Positions 11,854-22,685 of a stretch of DNA of 64,000 nucleotides are shown one piece after another (the stretch's first letter is position 1; each line of letters starts with the position of its first letter). Source of the DNA: Bimuria novae-zelandiae CBS 107.79. Taxonomy: Eukaryota > Ascomycota > Dothideomycetes > Pleosporales > Didymosphaeriaceae. The notes beneath the pieces were generated by a model. The model made no database searches, was not told the DNA's origin, and worked only from the letters and a program-made list of their open reading frames with translations. The DNA lies in contig ML976665.1 of NCBI GenBank assembly GCA_010015655.1, positions 1 through 64,000 of the forward strand, written 5' to 3'. The position numbers and the translations under genes were made by a program.

Positions 11854-14800
11854 AAGACACGTAGTGTTCTTCATGGATGGATTTCTTCTGTGATCCATCC
11901 AATCCATCTACTCCGGGTGGACTGGATTTGCTCTATGGAGAATATGAAACCGTAATGCCTTCGTCTAATTGGCTGCTTTAGTGCAGCACTGTAGTTTTAT
12001 GTGGTTTTGAATGGATAGGGGTTAATGTGGGGCATTAGATCTCAACGTTAGTCCATCACAGTGATTACCCTCAGCCATCCCATTTGTACGTACTTGTATT
12101 GATTTTAGAAGTTTTCTATTAAAATGAGGACTAGACGTATATAAATACGCCCAAATACGCCCTCTTCTTTGCTTGTTAGCCAATTATTAAGCAGCCAGCT
12201 CTCGTCGGTGCCCTTGTTGTCGCTTTCCGTCCTATCTACGTTGTTTGAGATTTTCGAGGATAATGACGCCCTAGAGGTGCTTACTAAAGTGGATAGTGAG
12301 TAGGTGCCTATAGAGCTTTAGGTCACTAATAGAGATAGTGAGGTCGTACATGCCAAACCAAAGAGCGGCTTTTAAGCCCCGTACGACTACTCCTTTATTA
12401 ATTAGTCGTTAAAGCGGCTAGAGGGTCTCCGTTAATTATAACGCCCTCACCGAATAACTACTTAGTAGTGGAAATACGGAGTTCCTCTGTCCGGGGGGGA
12501 ACTCGAAAGCCTCTGGTTTTTGTGTCGGGCTTGCTATATATTAGGCAAAAGGAAGTGCCTATATAAAGTAAGCCAGGGCAGCAAGTCCGTATTGAGCCAT
12601 TTTAAGAGCCTTTATCTGAATACTTTCCTAGAGGAGACAGCCATTAGTATTACAACGTTTAATAACACTGTAACGCTTGACCTGCTAGATAGAACAGATC
12701 CCAAACAATAAGAGGTGTATAGTTAGATTATGGAGACCTTTCGGCCGGAAACACTTTAACGGGACATCCTCTAATAGGTGGTGCACGATAATATCCCATA
12801 CAGGAAGCTTAATAGTATACATTTTCGGAGAATCCTTAGCCGCATGTTCCCGTTCGTCGATTAAGGGGTGATACTGTCTGGCACCACCGTCTCACGCTGG
12901 GTGTAGAAGGAGTATAAGGTTTATAAAAAGGACATAAAGATAGTGCTTAGTAAGGCTATTAGTAAAATCCACTTATCATTTGACCTTTGGACAAGCCGTA
13001 GGAAGAAGGCTTTAAATAGTGTTATAGCTTACTTTATTAACGAGAATCTCCTGTGCCAAACTATACTTCTAGCCCTCCTAGAGATAGACGATACCCATAG
13101 TGGCAAGAACATAGCGACGTGTACCCTTAAGGTTATTAAGGACTACGGATTTAAGAAGAATATCAGCTACTTTGTCCTTAATAATGCCTCTTTAAATAAT
13201 ATTGCCGCTAAGGTGTTATGCCTTAAGCTTAGTTTAAAACCTAGTCAATAACTTTCTTGTTCTAGTCACATCCTCAACCTTATAGCACAAGCTACACTGT
13301 TTGGCAGCGACTATAAGGTCTTTAAAAGGGAGGTTACCTCTATTAGGGACTTTAAAGAGGAAGTTAGCCTTTAGAGAAAGAGGGGACTAGTTAGCATAGT
13401 ACATTCAATTAGCCTATAAATCAACAGAAGCCCAGGACGGGTTAAGCGCTTTAATTAGGTATAAAGCAATATGTAGAAAGAGGAAAATCAATAGTCCCAA
13501 GACTCTACACTAATATATACGTTAATGCCGGGCAACGCTACAAGGTAAGTTTATTAAGATAACTCGCCCTTTAGCCCTCCCGCACACGCCCGTCAACCCT
13601 TTAGTAGCTACTAATAGGGTTGGCAAAAGCCTTTTCAATCCCCTAATTAGCGTCTTGTTTTTTGGCAACCTCGTTTTTAGCTAACCAACACTATAGATGG
13701 AACTCCACCTTTAACGAAGCTGTACGATTTATACGCCTCCGTAACCCAATCAAGCACTTTCTAGATGTAGAAGCTTTTCAATACAGCAGTCTTGTCGCTA
13801 ACAAGACGAAGAAACCACTCCGCGAGAAACCAGATGACTTAGTTACCCGTGTAATATTCTAGAACCGTATGGGGAGCGACGACTGGGCTATACTTACTAA
13901 ACTCGTAGAGTTGCTTGAACCAATCAAGGAGAGCACCAAAAGCCTTAAAGGAAGACTAGATAAGAATAGTAGTAAGGGTATTACTAAGGTATACCCCCTA
14001 ATAGCACTTATATTAAGCAATTTTAAGAAGCTAAAGGATTAATATCAGCACTCTGCGACTCTGGATAGTAAGGCTTTCTAGGCGGCAATTGAACAAGGGT
14101 GGAGCAAGGCCAACCAATACTACACGAAACTTGATAATAGCCCGGTATACACGGCAGCTGTTTTTCTAGACCCACGACTCAAACTTGAGTACCTGCAAAA
14201 GGAGTGGACTGAGCAGGAGGCTGCCCGTCAGGTCAACAAGGTACGGGAGCTGTGGGAGTCAGATTATCGCCATCTATCTCCGCCCAAGACGTCAACCAAT
14301 GCCCTCCAAGAGACGTCTGCAAACGTTCGGCTGCATAAGAAGCGCAAATACAGCTCTATCGCCGACGCCCTTACTTAGTCCTACAGCTTTCCCCCTCCTG
14401 CCAAAGCTCTAGATGAGTTTGCTGTATATACAACAGACCCACGAGATACTAACAAGGACCTTGTCCCCTCCTAGTACTAGAGACAAGCAGACATACGTGC
14501 AAAGTACCCTACGCTTTCTCTTATGGCTATTAACGTTCTGGCGATCCCTGCCATGAGCTCCGAACCAGAGAGAATCTTCAGCCAAGCCGGCAACACCCTT
14601 ACGGCCCGTCGAAATCGGCTCTCTGAACAATCTGTGGAGGCTGCCCTTTGTTTATCAAGCTGGGCCAAATTAGGACTCATCTAAATGGGGCTGCACGTCG
14701 AGGAACTTCGTGGAAGCCTAACCGCTGAGGTGAATACCCTGCTCAACAACCCTACCTAGGTGTATAAGGACGACGACGTTGACGAGCTTTTTCGTAAGAG

Positions 14801-15119
14801 CTGGGAGGGGATACAGATCAGGAGTGACGGTAATAGTAGCTAGTGAAGCGTTAAATATATACTATGGCCTATAGTACAAAATTATATGTGACAGCTTTCA
14901 ACTCTCTAAAAACACTTTCACTGACACTAAGCTCAACACTAAGGACCTCCGGGGACCTTGATATTAGAGTGATTTCAAGCTTTCTACTACGTTTGACCCT
15001 TTGCCTGTACAAGTTAGTACTATGGGTCGGTCGGTTTCAGTTTCTCCATGGATTTATCCAGTCCACCCGGAGCAAATGGATGGAGCTCCAATCCATCCAT
15101 GCAGTACACTGAAGACACG
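11854..15119 (+). mobile_element. hAT-2, full-length hAT transposon with 8-bp TSD
   Basis: Element 11862-15111 (3,250 bp) flanked by the perfect duplication AAGACACG (11854-11861 and 15112-15119), inserted in Gypsy-1. Terminal inverted repeats are about 21 bp (left TAGTGTTCTTCATGGATGGA; right end complement CAGTGTACTGCATGGATGGA). It is clearly less RIP-mutated than the surrounding Gypsy-1, consistent with later insertion. A 5' fragment of a sister copy lies at 40780-41310. Confidence 0.93.
12261..14843 (+). pseudogene. hAT-2 transposase (RIP stops)
   Basis: DDE-type hAT transposase. Visible in order: a BED-type zinc finger region with CRACYILGKRKC (about 12523-12560) and LSHFKSLYLN; KIHLSFDLWTSRRKKALNS (about 12960-13020); HSGKNIA (about 13097); YFVLNNASLNNIAAK (about 13167-13210); and a C-terminal dimerisation domain with NVLAIPAMSSEPERIFSQAG (about 14530-14590) and NRLSEQSVEAALCLSSW (about 14612-14665). 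The frame ends about 14843 after an acidic tail. Many sense segments are intact, but Gln/Trp codons are replaced by TAG/TAA in numerous places. The start is approximate. The transposase is not functional as it stands. Confidence 0.8.
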
Positions 15120-17277
15120 TAAGTCACGGAAAATATAACTATTAACTCTAAATACTTTAGTAGGGCGGGTTAAAGGACAAGCTATATAACTTTTAGCTAC
15201 TAAGATTATAAGAGTTATAAAAGAAAATCTAGGCTAAGCAAGGCTAATATAGGTATAATACTTAGGCCTAAGAAAAGAGGTAAAAGCCACTACTATTTTA
15301 CTAAAATATTAAGAATATATAGAACTCTTTAAAGAAATTAAAGGGGAAGAACTACTAAAACACTAGGAATAAAATTATAAGATACCCTAAGTAGAGGGTA
15401 CGAAACTACGCCTAGAATAACTATAATTAATATTTATAGACTAGAAAAAAGAAGTATAGAATTACTTAAGGAAGAACCTAGCGAAATAGTATATCTAAAA
15501 AAGTTAAAGCCTAGCGGCTTTTCTTATACTTTAGGTACCTAAGAAAAATGGCAAGCTGCGACTCTATGTAGACTATAGATAGCTAAATAAAGCTATAATT
15601 AAGAATTAGTACCTACTACCCTTAATTACGAAGTTAATAGATAGACTCCGGGGAGCAAAATAGTTTATAAAATTTAATATACGTAATAGATATTACTATA
15701 TATAAATAGTTAAGGGGCACGAGTGGAAGACTACGTTTAGAACCTAATATAGCCTATATAAGTACTAAGTAATATCTTTTAGACTAATAAACACGCCTGC
15801 GACGTTTTAGACGCTAATTAATAAAGCACTATACGAATACTTAAATATATTCTATACTACTTACCTTAATAACGTACTTATTTATTTTACTAGAACGCTT
15901 AAAGAACATAAGAAACATGTAAAAAAAGTACTTAAAAAAATAAAAGAGTATTAATTACTCCTTTATCTAGAAAAATGCGAATTCCACGTTACTAAGATAG
16001 AGTACCCAGGATTTATTATCTTACGGGAAGGTGTGGCCATGGATTTTAAAAAGATTACTACTATATAAGAATAGTTAGAACTTAAGTTAGTAAAAGATAT
16101 TTAGTCCTTCTTAGGGTTTACTAACTTCTACTAGAAGTTCATTAAGAACTACTCTAAGACTATAATACTAATAATAGAACTTATAAAAAAGGACAAATAG
16201 ACAGGCTTTATAAAAGAAGCTAAAGAAGATTTTAGGGAGCTAAAGACGCTCTTTTTATAAGCACTACTACTATAGATGCACGATTTAAAAACGCCTATAA
16301 GGATAGAAATAAACGCATTAGACTACGCACTAGGAGTAATACTCTTATAATAATATAAAGATAAGAAATAGAGACTAGTATTATTATATTTAAGAAAGTT
16401 CTTAGGAGCAGAACTTAACTACAACGTTTATAATAAAGAACTACTTAGAATAGTAAACGCCTTTAAATAATAAAAAGCTTAACTTACTAGAGCACGCTTT
16501 AAAATAGAGGTATAAATAGACTACTAAAACCTTACTAGCTTTATAACAACTAAGAAGCTTAACTAGAGATAGGTATAATAGGCTAAATTCTTAGTAAACT
16601 TTAATTTTGCTATATACTATTAACTAGGAACGCTTAACGGTGCGGCGGACGCCTTAAGTAGAAAATTAGACCTTACTAAAGATAAACTAGAGCTATATAA
16701 TGTAGTATTACGAGCAAGAAATAATAAAACTATTAAATATAATTAACTAATAATTAAGATCCGTGCTGCTAGTCTATATTACACTAAACTAAAGATATAT
16801 AACTTCTAGGACTATAGTTAACTCACTATAGAATAACGAGAGGAATACGACCTATTCCAGGACAGGATTGACAAGACACGATAAAATTACTAAAATAGAC
16901 TTATTATAAAACTAGGGTATAAAGAAACCCTAATCCAAAGACTACAAGAGCTTAAGGAATAAGGACACTTAGGTATTAAAGAAATAACGCGTTAAATCGC
17001 GAATAAATATGCTATCCCTAAACTTAAGTAGGTGGTAACTAAGGTTATAAGTAACTATTTAGCATGCTATAAAAACAAGCTAAAGAGACATAAGCCTTAT
17101 AGACTACTATAACTACTATAAATAGTAGAGTGACTATAGTAAAATATAATAATAGACTTTTAGAACTATGAGATATTAAAGGATTAGTTATATATATAAA
17201 AATATTAAATATAACCTATGTATTCATTCATTTCTAAATTATACTTAGGCTCTTAGTAGTTTATTCATAACTCTTAC

Positions 17278-17448
17278 TGTGGGTAAAACGAGCTAGATAG
17301 TACATAGTTCGGAGACCGAATTAATTAATTAGTAATATATAAAAAGTTACTATTAGAGTAGTGTTTATATAAAGTATTCGGTGTTTTGATTGCCCGTTCC
17401 ACCTGATACTTTCAATTATGGTACCTACAAGGGATAATTTCCGCGACA
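17278..17448 (-). repeat. Solo copia LTR, reverse orientation
   Basis: Complement of the LTR at 17916-18089: starts TGTGGGTAAAACG (about 3 bp shorter at this end) and ends CCGCGACA. It interrupts the Gypsy-2a LTR. I could not assign a clean TSD (CTTAC on the left, ACTTT on the right). Confidence 0.75.
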
Positions 17449-17910
17449 ACTTTACTTTACCTTAAATTCTAGTACCTTATTAATATGCGTAAGTTATCAA
17501 TACATTTTCCGTACTATATAATACTTTTATCTGAGAACTAATCTTAGCTCCTTTAGAACTAGCAACCTCTTAGGGACTTAATATCTTAAATACTCTTAAT
17601 ATAAGTACTATAAGAACTTATACATTTTTTATAGCTTCTAATAGCGCTAGTGCCCTACTAATAAAGAACACTACGAACAAGGCGTATAAACCTAATTAAT
17701 ATAATATTAACTATAGCTTTCGTAATATATAGATTTTATAACTAGACTTATGCTTCTTTAACTAAAATAATAATTTTAAAAACAAAAAGAAGGTTATTAC
17801 TATCGTTATATATATTTTAAAAGCGGCTAAAGAATAGATTTACCTATATCTAGTTAAATAATGAGATATAGAATACGAGAATAAAGATAAAGACTATATA
17901 AATAAATATA

Positions 17911-18094
17911 CTAATTGTCGCGGGAATTATCCCTTGTAGGTACCCTGATCGGAAGGATTAGGTGGAACGGGCAAACATAACACCGAATGCTCGATATAAA
18001 TACTGCTCTTATAGCAACTTTTCATGTGTTACTGAGTAATCGATTCGATCTCCGAACTATATACCATCCGGCTCGTTTTACCCTCCACACTAAT
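17911..18094 (+). mobile_element. Solo copia LTR with 5-bp TSD
   Basis: LTR 17916-18089 (174 bp), TGTCGCGGG...CCCTCCACA, flanked by the perfect duplication CTAAT at 17911-17915 and 18090-18094. This is the least mutated copy of the Copia-1 LTR in the window and defines its ends. Confidence 0.92.
17995..18002 (+). promoter_or_regulatory. TATA box of the copia LTR
   Basis: TATAAATA in mid-LTR, about 80 bp from the LTR start, is the likely core promoter of the copia family. Positional inference only; the other two copies carry mutated versions. Confidence 0.5.
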
Positions 18095-18976
18095 ATAGTT
18101 AATAGTATTAAGAACTCCACTAATTTTTAACGAAATCTTAAATAACTATTTTAAATAACTTATAAACCCGGTATAGCTATAGACGCTATTTAAACTATTA
18201 AGTAATAATAATTTATAGCTACGTACGCAGCCTAATTCTATAAGTATATTCTATAACTTATCTTAAAAAAAGTTTTTTAAGATAATATATAAGTAAGAAC
18301 TTGAGTATAAAGTACGTAAAAAACTACCACGTAGTATTATAATAACTAAGGCACTTTACAATTTATAAAAAGAATTAAATAAGATTAATGGAAAATAGTT
18401 CGCATTATAAGAAGAGTTTCCAAGAAATCTAAGGAACGTTACTTTTAAATAATACGTACCTATTGCCTATAGGGCGCTACTAAAGGCACCTTAATAATAA
18501 TAACGTAACTCGTATAGATACTAGCTAATAGAAGCAATCTAGTACAATAATCTAAAAAAGTAAATCGGGATAGTTATAGGCTTTTATAAGTATAATAACT
18601 AAAGACGTATCTCTAATAGAATTCACCAATAAGGGACTAAGACACGTACCTACTTTATATATAGGAAACTAGGCCATATCACCAGGAACTGTGGATCTAA
18701 GAATAACGTTATTAGATAATTAAACATTCTATTTATTAATAATACATATACAATAAATAAAGAATAGTAGGTAGTACTCTCTATTAAATATCTTAATATT
18801 CTTAATAAAGGATTAGAATAGTTAAACTTGCCTAATTTATAAACATATAAAAATACTAAAATAGGATTAAACGTAAAAGAAATTAGACTACCTTAATAAT
18901 CTTCTATACAACACCTTACTAGGAGTAACTAGTTAAAGAAGATAATAAATAACTTTAACTTCTTAAAAAAATACTA

Positions 18977-20309
18977 TGTTAGGATCCCAAGTTTCATGGA
19001 ACAATATCAGGTACTTTATAATAGAAGGTGGCGCTATAGCCCTACTAAGAATTATATATATCCCACGATGTCCCACACGCTAAGATTATAAGACATTAGG
19101 ATTACGTGACTATACTATAGGATCCTACATGTACCACGTTTAGAATAGTATAGAACCATGGAATATTATAGAATTAGTTATGTATATAGAAACGCTAAGT
19201 ATGGCCTTTCCATACTTAGGCACTAGTTAATTCATTTATAACTACGTACTATCTTTAATACTAATAACCTTATTAATACGTGTAAGTTATTAATAACTCT
19301 TTCTTACTCTATAGTACTCTTGGCTAAGAACTAACCCTAGCCTCCTTTAAGACTAGCTACCCTAAAGGGCTTAATATCTTAAATACCCTTAATATAAGTA
19401 CTATAAGGATCCCTATCTCTTTTATAGCTTCCAATAATACTAGCGTTTAACTAATAAAGGATAGCAAGAATAAGACGCATAAACCTAATTTATATAATAG
19501 TAATTATAAACTTGTTAATATATATTTACTATAACTAGACTTATACTTTTTTAACTAAAATAATAATTTTAATAATTAGAAGAAAGTTATCTTCGTAGTA
19601 GTATATATACGAGGAGTAGCTAAAGAGTGGATCCGCCTATACCTAGTTAAGTAGGTAGATATAGACCACGAGAACTAGGACGAGGACTATATAAATAGCT
19701 CTACTAACGTAGTTAATATTATTATTAAGAACTACCTTAACTTAAAAAAGTGCTCTAAGCAACTGTTTAGAATCGCTAATGAAACCACTATAGCTAAATA
19801 AGCTATTTAGATAATTATATAATTATAATCTATAACTAAATATTTAGCTGAATTTCGTAAGTATATTATATAGCTTAAGTAGAAAGAAGAATCCCTTCAG
19901 GCTATATATAAGGACTTAGGTATAAGGTACGAGAAGAACTACTACGTAATAGCATAAAAATTAAAATATTTAATAAACTATAGAAGGAATTAATTAGGAT
20001 TAATAGAGAATCGTTCGCGATATTAGAAGAATTTTATAGAAATCTAAGGAATAATAACTTTAGTAAAATAGTACTTACGGTTAATAGAGTACCGCCAAAA
20101 GCACCTTAACATTAATAATATAACTCTTATAGTTACTAGCTAATAAAAGAAACCTAGTTTAATAACTTAAAAAAGGAAATAAAGAAGGTTCCAGGCCCTT
20201 AAAAGCCTAATAATAACTATATATTACTCTTAACGAGAACTTAACTACTAAGGACTAAGAGACGAACCTGCTTTATATATAGCAAACCAGGCTATATAGC
20301 CAGGAACTA
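18977..20309 (+). mobile_element. Gypsy-2b, truncated Ty3/gypsy copy (5' LTR plus gag)
   Basis: LTR 18977-19376 (400 bp; TGTTAGGATCCC...GGCTTAATA) inserted in Gypsy-2a, followed by the leader TCTTAAATACCCTTAATATA and gag. It is cut at a TA (20308-20309), within the zinc knuckle region, by Fot-A. The rest of the element is not in the window. Confidence 0.8.
19400..20307 (+). pseudogene. Gypsy-2b gag (RIP-degraded, 3' cut by Fot-A)
   Basis: Gag colinear with that of Chromovirus-2. The start of the nucleocapsid knuckle is at about 20262-20305, where the sequence is cut just before the last Cys codon region by Fot-A. Stops are frequent TAG/TAA. It would have formed the retrotransposon capsid. 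It shows the full gag length (about 0.9 kb from LTR to knuckle), which Chromovirus-1 lacks. Confidence 0.55.
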
Positions 20310-21316
20310 AGTCGGACACCCTAGTTTCCGGCATCTCCCGTTTTCGAACACCTCGTTAAATTTCGCCGCTATTACTACTCTAGGTTACGAATGTGCCCAC
20401 AACTTCGTGAAATAATTTTATAAAAGTAATAAAATATTTATATTTAAAGTATTTTAATTACTTTCTGTATTTATACTTAATTACAATTAATATACTATTA
20501 TATTAGTTATTAATTTTATACTAAACGTTATACTAATAGTATTTTTACTTCTTTCTTAGAGATACTCTATTTCTTTATAATAATAACCCCTTACTCTATA
20601 CTTCCTACCTTACCAATACGTTAAGCAGGCTTTTAATTAGTTTTACAAAGTACTTTTATAAAACGTATAAAAAATATTATTTAGATTAGTTACGAATTTA
20701 TAGCGTTTTAGCAGGTTAGCTTACTCTACTTTCTTATACAAGAAAGCAATCTCACGGTCTTATATAGTAACTATTATTAAAGTATAGTTAAATGCTATAG
20801 TTTTAAGTTAAACAAATTAGCGTATATTTGGTAGAATGTCCTTTCTAGAAAATAGCTTTATAATATTGCTATCGCGTTTTAGCGTCCTAATATATATAGT
20901 AAAGGGGGTAGTGTTAACGGTCGTTCGCGCATTACGACCCAGCGAGAATCCAAGGGCTTCCTTACGCTCTTAGGGTATAAGCCTATTACCTTCTATTTGG
21001 ATCTGATAAACTACTCTCGCAGGCCGATTTTAAGTGCTTTTATATAGAATTTAAGAAACTTAGCCTTCCCAAGCTTCGTTTCATCTGTCCAGGCCGTATA
21101 TTCGCCGATAAAGCGCCGATACGCCGTCTTTAGACTCGAGAAATAGCCCAAATCTAAAGGGTAGAGTATATGTAAAGTATAAGCAGAGAAAAAGAGTAAG
21201 TATATATTATTTAAGTAACATGTAGTTATAAATTCGTTTTAAGTATAACTACTATAGCCGTTAACGATAAGTTACCGTGCCTTAGTGGGATTATTATGTT
21301 ATAATCACGCATCCTA
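20310..21316 (-). mobile_element. Fot-A, 3' half of a Fot1/pogo-like transposon, same family as Fot-B
   Basis: Terminus AGTCGGACACCCTAGTTTCC at 20310 after a TA target, matching the complement of the Fot-B right end (AGTCGGGCACCCTAGTTTCC). Only about 1 kb is present, colinear with Fot-B from 40053 back to about 39060; the rest should follow 21316 but Fot-D lies there, and the sequence beyond Fot-D is unrelated. Confidence 0.8.
20480..21314 (-). pseudogene. Fot-A transposase C-terminal half (RIP-degraded)
   Basis: Minus-strand DDE_1-type transposase of the Tc1/mariner-Fot1 group. Readable segments include LIVNGYSSYTLNEFI (about 21220-21270; family form L-DGH-S-H), a PLDLGYFSSLKTAYRRF block (about 21110-21165) and TDETKLGKAKFLKFYIKALKIGL (about 21025-21095; stated in shorter parts: TDETKLGKAKFL and FYIKALKIGL). 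The catalytic Asp-Gly-His has become Asn-Gly-Tyr. The first catalytic Asp and the CENP-B-like DNA-binding half are missing because the element breaks at 21316. Confidence 0.7.
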
Positions 21317-22685
21317 CCGTGTCCGTGCGCGTAATGCCCGGATTCGCGTAATGCCCGCGCAGCACCAAACACCCTAACTTCAGCACGCGATAACTCCACC
21401 AATATGGATCCGTATCAGGATGCGATTGATGAAATCGAATCGCGAGAGCCAGGAGAAGATTTTTCATATACAGAAGTGGCTACTAGGCGTGGACTTGAGC
21501 GATCTACGTTGGGCCGAAGGCATCGGGGAGTAACGCGCCCTCGACAGGTCAAGAACATCAACCAGCAGAAACTCACCCCACAGCAAGAGGAGGAGCTTGT
21601 TCAATATATCAAAAGACTCACAGAGAGACATATGCCTTCTACTAGAGAGATGATACAGAACTTCGCCTCTACGATAGCAAAGGAGCCAGTCAGCGAAAGC
21701 TGGGTTACGCGCTTCATCAACCGACACAGCATTCATCTTATCTCACAATGGGCAGTCGGCATGGACAGCAATCGCCACAAAGCTAATTTAGTAGATAAAT
21801 ATCGCCTCTTTTTCAACCTTCTGCACAGCAAGATGGATTAATATCATATAGATCCTCGTCATATCTACAATATGGATGAGAAAGGCTGCCTGATCGGTAT
21901 CGTTGGTAGATTAAAGAGGATATTCAGCAGACGAATGTGGGAGAAGAAGGAAGTTAGGGCATTACTCCAAGATGGTAATCGCGCATGGATTACGCTCCTG
22001 GCATGTATCTGCGCTAATGAATCAGCTCTGCCGCCAAGCCTCATCTATGAGGCTATCAACAAGGGCATCTAATTAAGCTGGGTAGAGGATATTAAGGCAG
22101 GATATCATGAAGTCTTTATCACCTTATCACCCTCTAGCTGGACGAACAATGATATCGGGCTTGCTTGGCTTGAGCAGGTGTTTGATCGCTGTATAAAAGA
22201 GAAGACTCGACGATTATATTAACTTTTAATTATAGATAGCCACGGATCTTATGTTACTATAGACTTTATTAACTACTATAATTAGAATAAGATCCTGCTT
22301 GCTATTCTGCCTCCTTATTTAACTTATACGCTTTAGCCACTTAACGTTACAATGTTTAAGCCTCTATTAACAGCCTACTTAGCAGAGCTATTAAGATACC
22401 TTTATAGAAGCTAGGGCCTAGCTTCTATTACTAAAGACAACTTCTTCCCCCTATTCTAGAATGCGTAGAAGGCCTCTTTTAAGGAATTAACTATCCTTAG
22501 CTCTTTTAGAGCCACAGGCATATCGCCACCTAATCCTACACTAAACACCAACTTTTCGATTTTTAGATATCCTCTCTAAAGACCCTAATAATCCCAGCAA
22601 CTGAACAAGCTCACTGCGCTAATTCTGGGAGTACCTCTAATGTCCGCCTAGCCCTCCGCGCAGACGCGCAAAGGAGCTTGTCAGG

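Larger units (their letters stand above)
8901..17160 (+). mobile_element. Gypsy-1, Ty3/gypsy retrotransposon, 3' end lost
   Basis: LTR at 8901, then gag, protease, RT, RNase H and integrase in gypsy order on the plus strand. hAT-2 is inserted between protease and RT. The element stops at 17160 inside integrase, where it joins the middle of a different gypsy LTR; no 3' LTR is present. It is inserted in Copia-1 RNase H. Confidence 0.85.
11480..17160 (+). pseudogene. Gypsy-1 pol: protease, RT, RNase H, integrase (split, RIP-degraded)
   Basis: Two blocks, about 11480-11853 and 15120-17160, separated by hAT-2. The first holds the aspartic protease (ALIDPRATKCLI, about 11525, in place of the D-S/T-G-A motif). 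The second holds RT: LRLYVDYRQLNKAIIKN (about 15560-15605), KFNIRNRYYY (about 15670), NTPATFQ-like NTPATF (about 15790) and the catalytic TYLNNVLIYF (about 15870-15895, Asp-Asp changed to Asn-Asn). RNase H follows (INALDYALGVIL, about 16310-16345), then the integrase zinc-binding region (GHLGIKEITRRIANKYAIP about 16965-17025) and HKPYRLL (about 17090). It breaks off at the start of the integrase core. All damage besides the two junctions is transition-type. Confidence 0.75.
17161..18976 (+). mobile_element. Gypsy-2a, truncated Ty3/gypsy copy (partial LTR plus gag)
   Basis: Lacks about the first 175 bp of its LTR compared with Gypsy-2b; the remaining LTR ends at 17583 (GGGACTTAATA). Gag sequence follows, and the copy is cut at 18976 by the LTR of Gypsy-2b. 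It holds two solo copia LTRs. The 17160/17161 joint with Gypsy-1 integrase has no matching terminus and looks like a deletion or recombination joint. Confidence 0.7.
17600..18976 (+). pseudogene. Gypsy-2a gag with zinc knuckle (RIP-degraded)
   Basis: Gag of the same lineage as the chromoviruses further right, judging by the shared leader just after the LTR (TCTTAAATACTCTTAATATA here) and the shared knuckle context TRTYFIYRKLGHITRNCGSK (about 18639-18700; Cys2-His-Cys with the first Cys changed to Tyr). The frame is interrupted by the solo LTR at 17916-18089 and ends at 18976, shortly after NFNFLKKYY, where Gypsy-2b begins. Stops are almost all TAG/TAA. Confidence 0.6.

Noticed and set aside
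22525..22640. Target duplication of about 100 bp for LINE-1
   Set aside because: Only the first 13 bp match between the two sides; the rest differs, and the 13-bp duplication restores the transposase frame.
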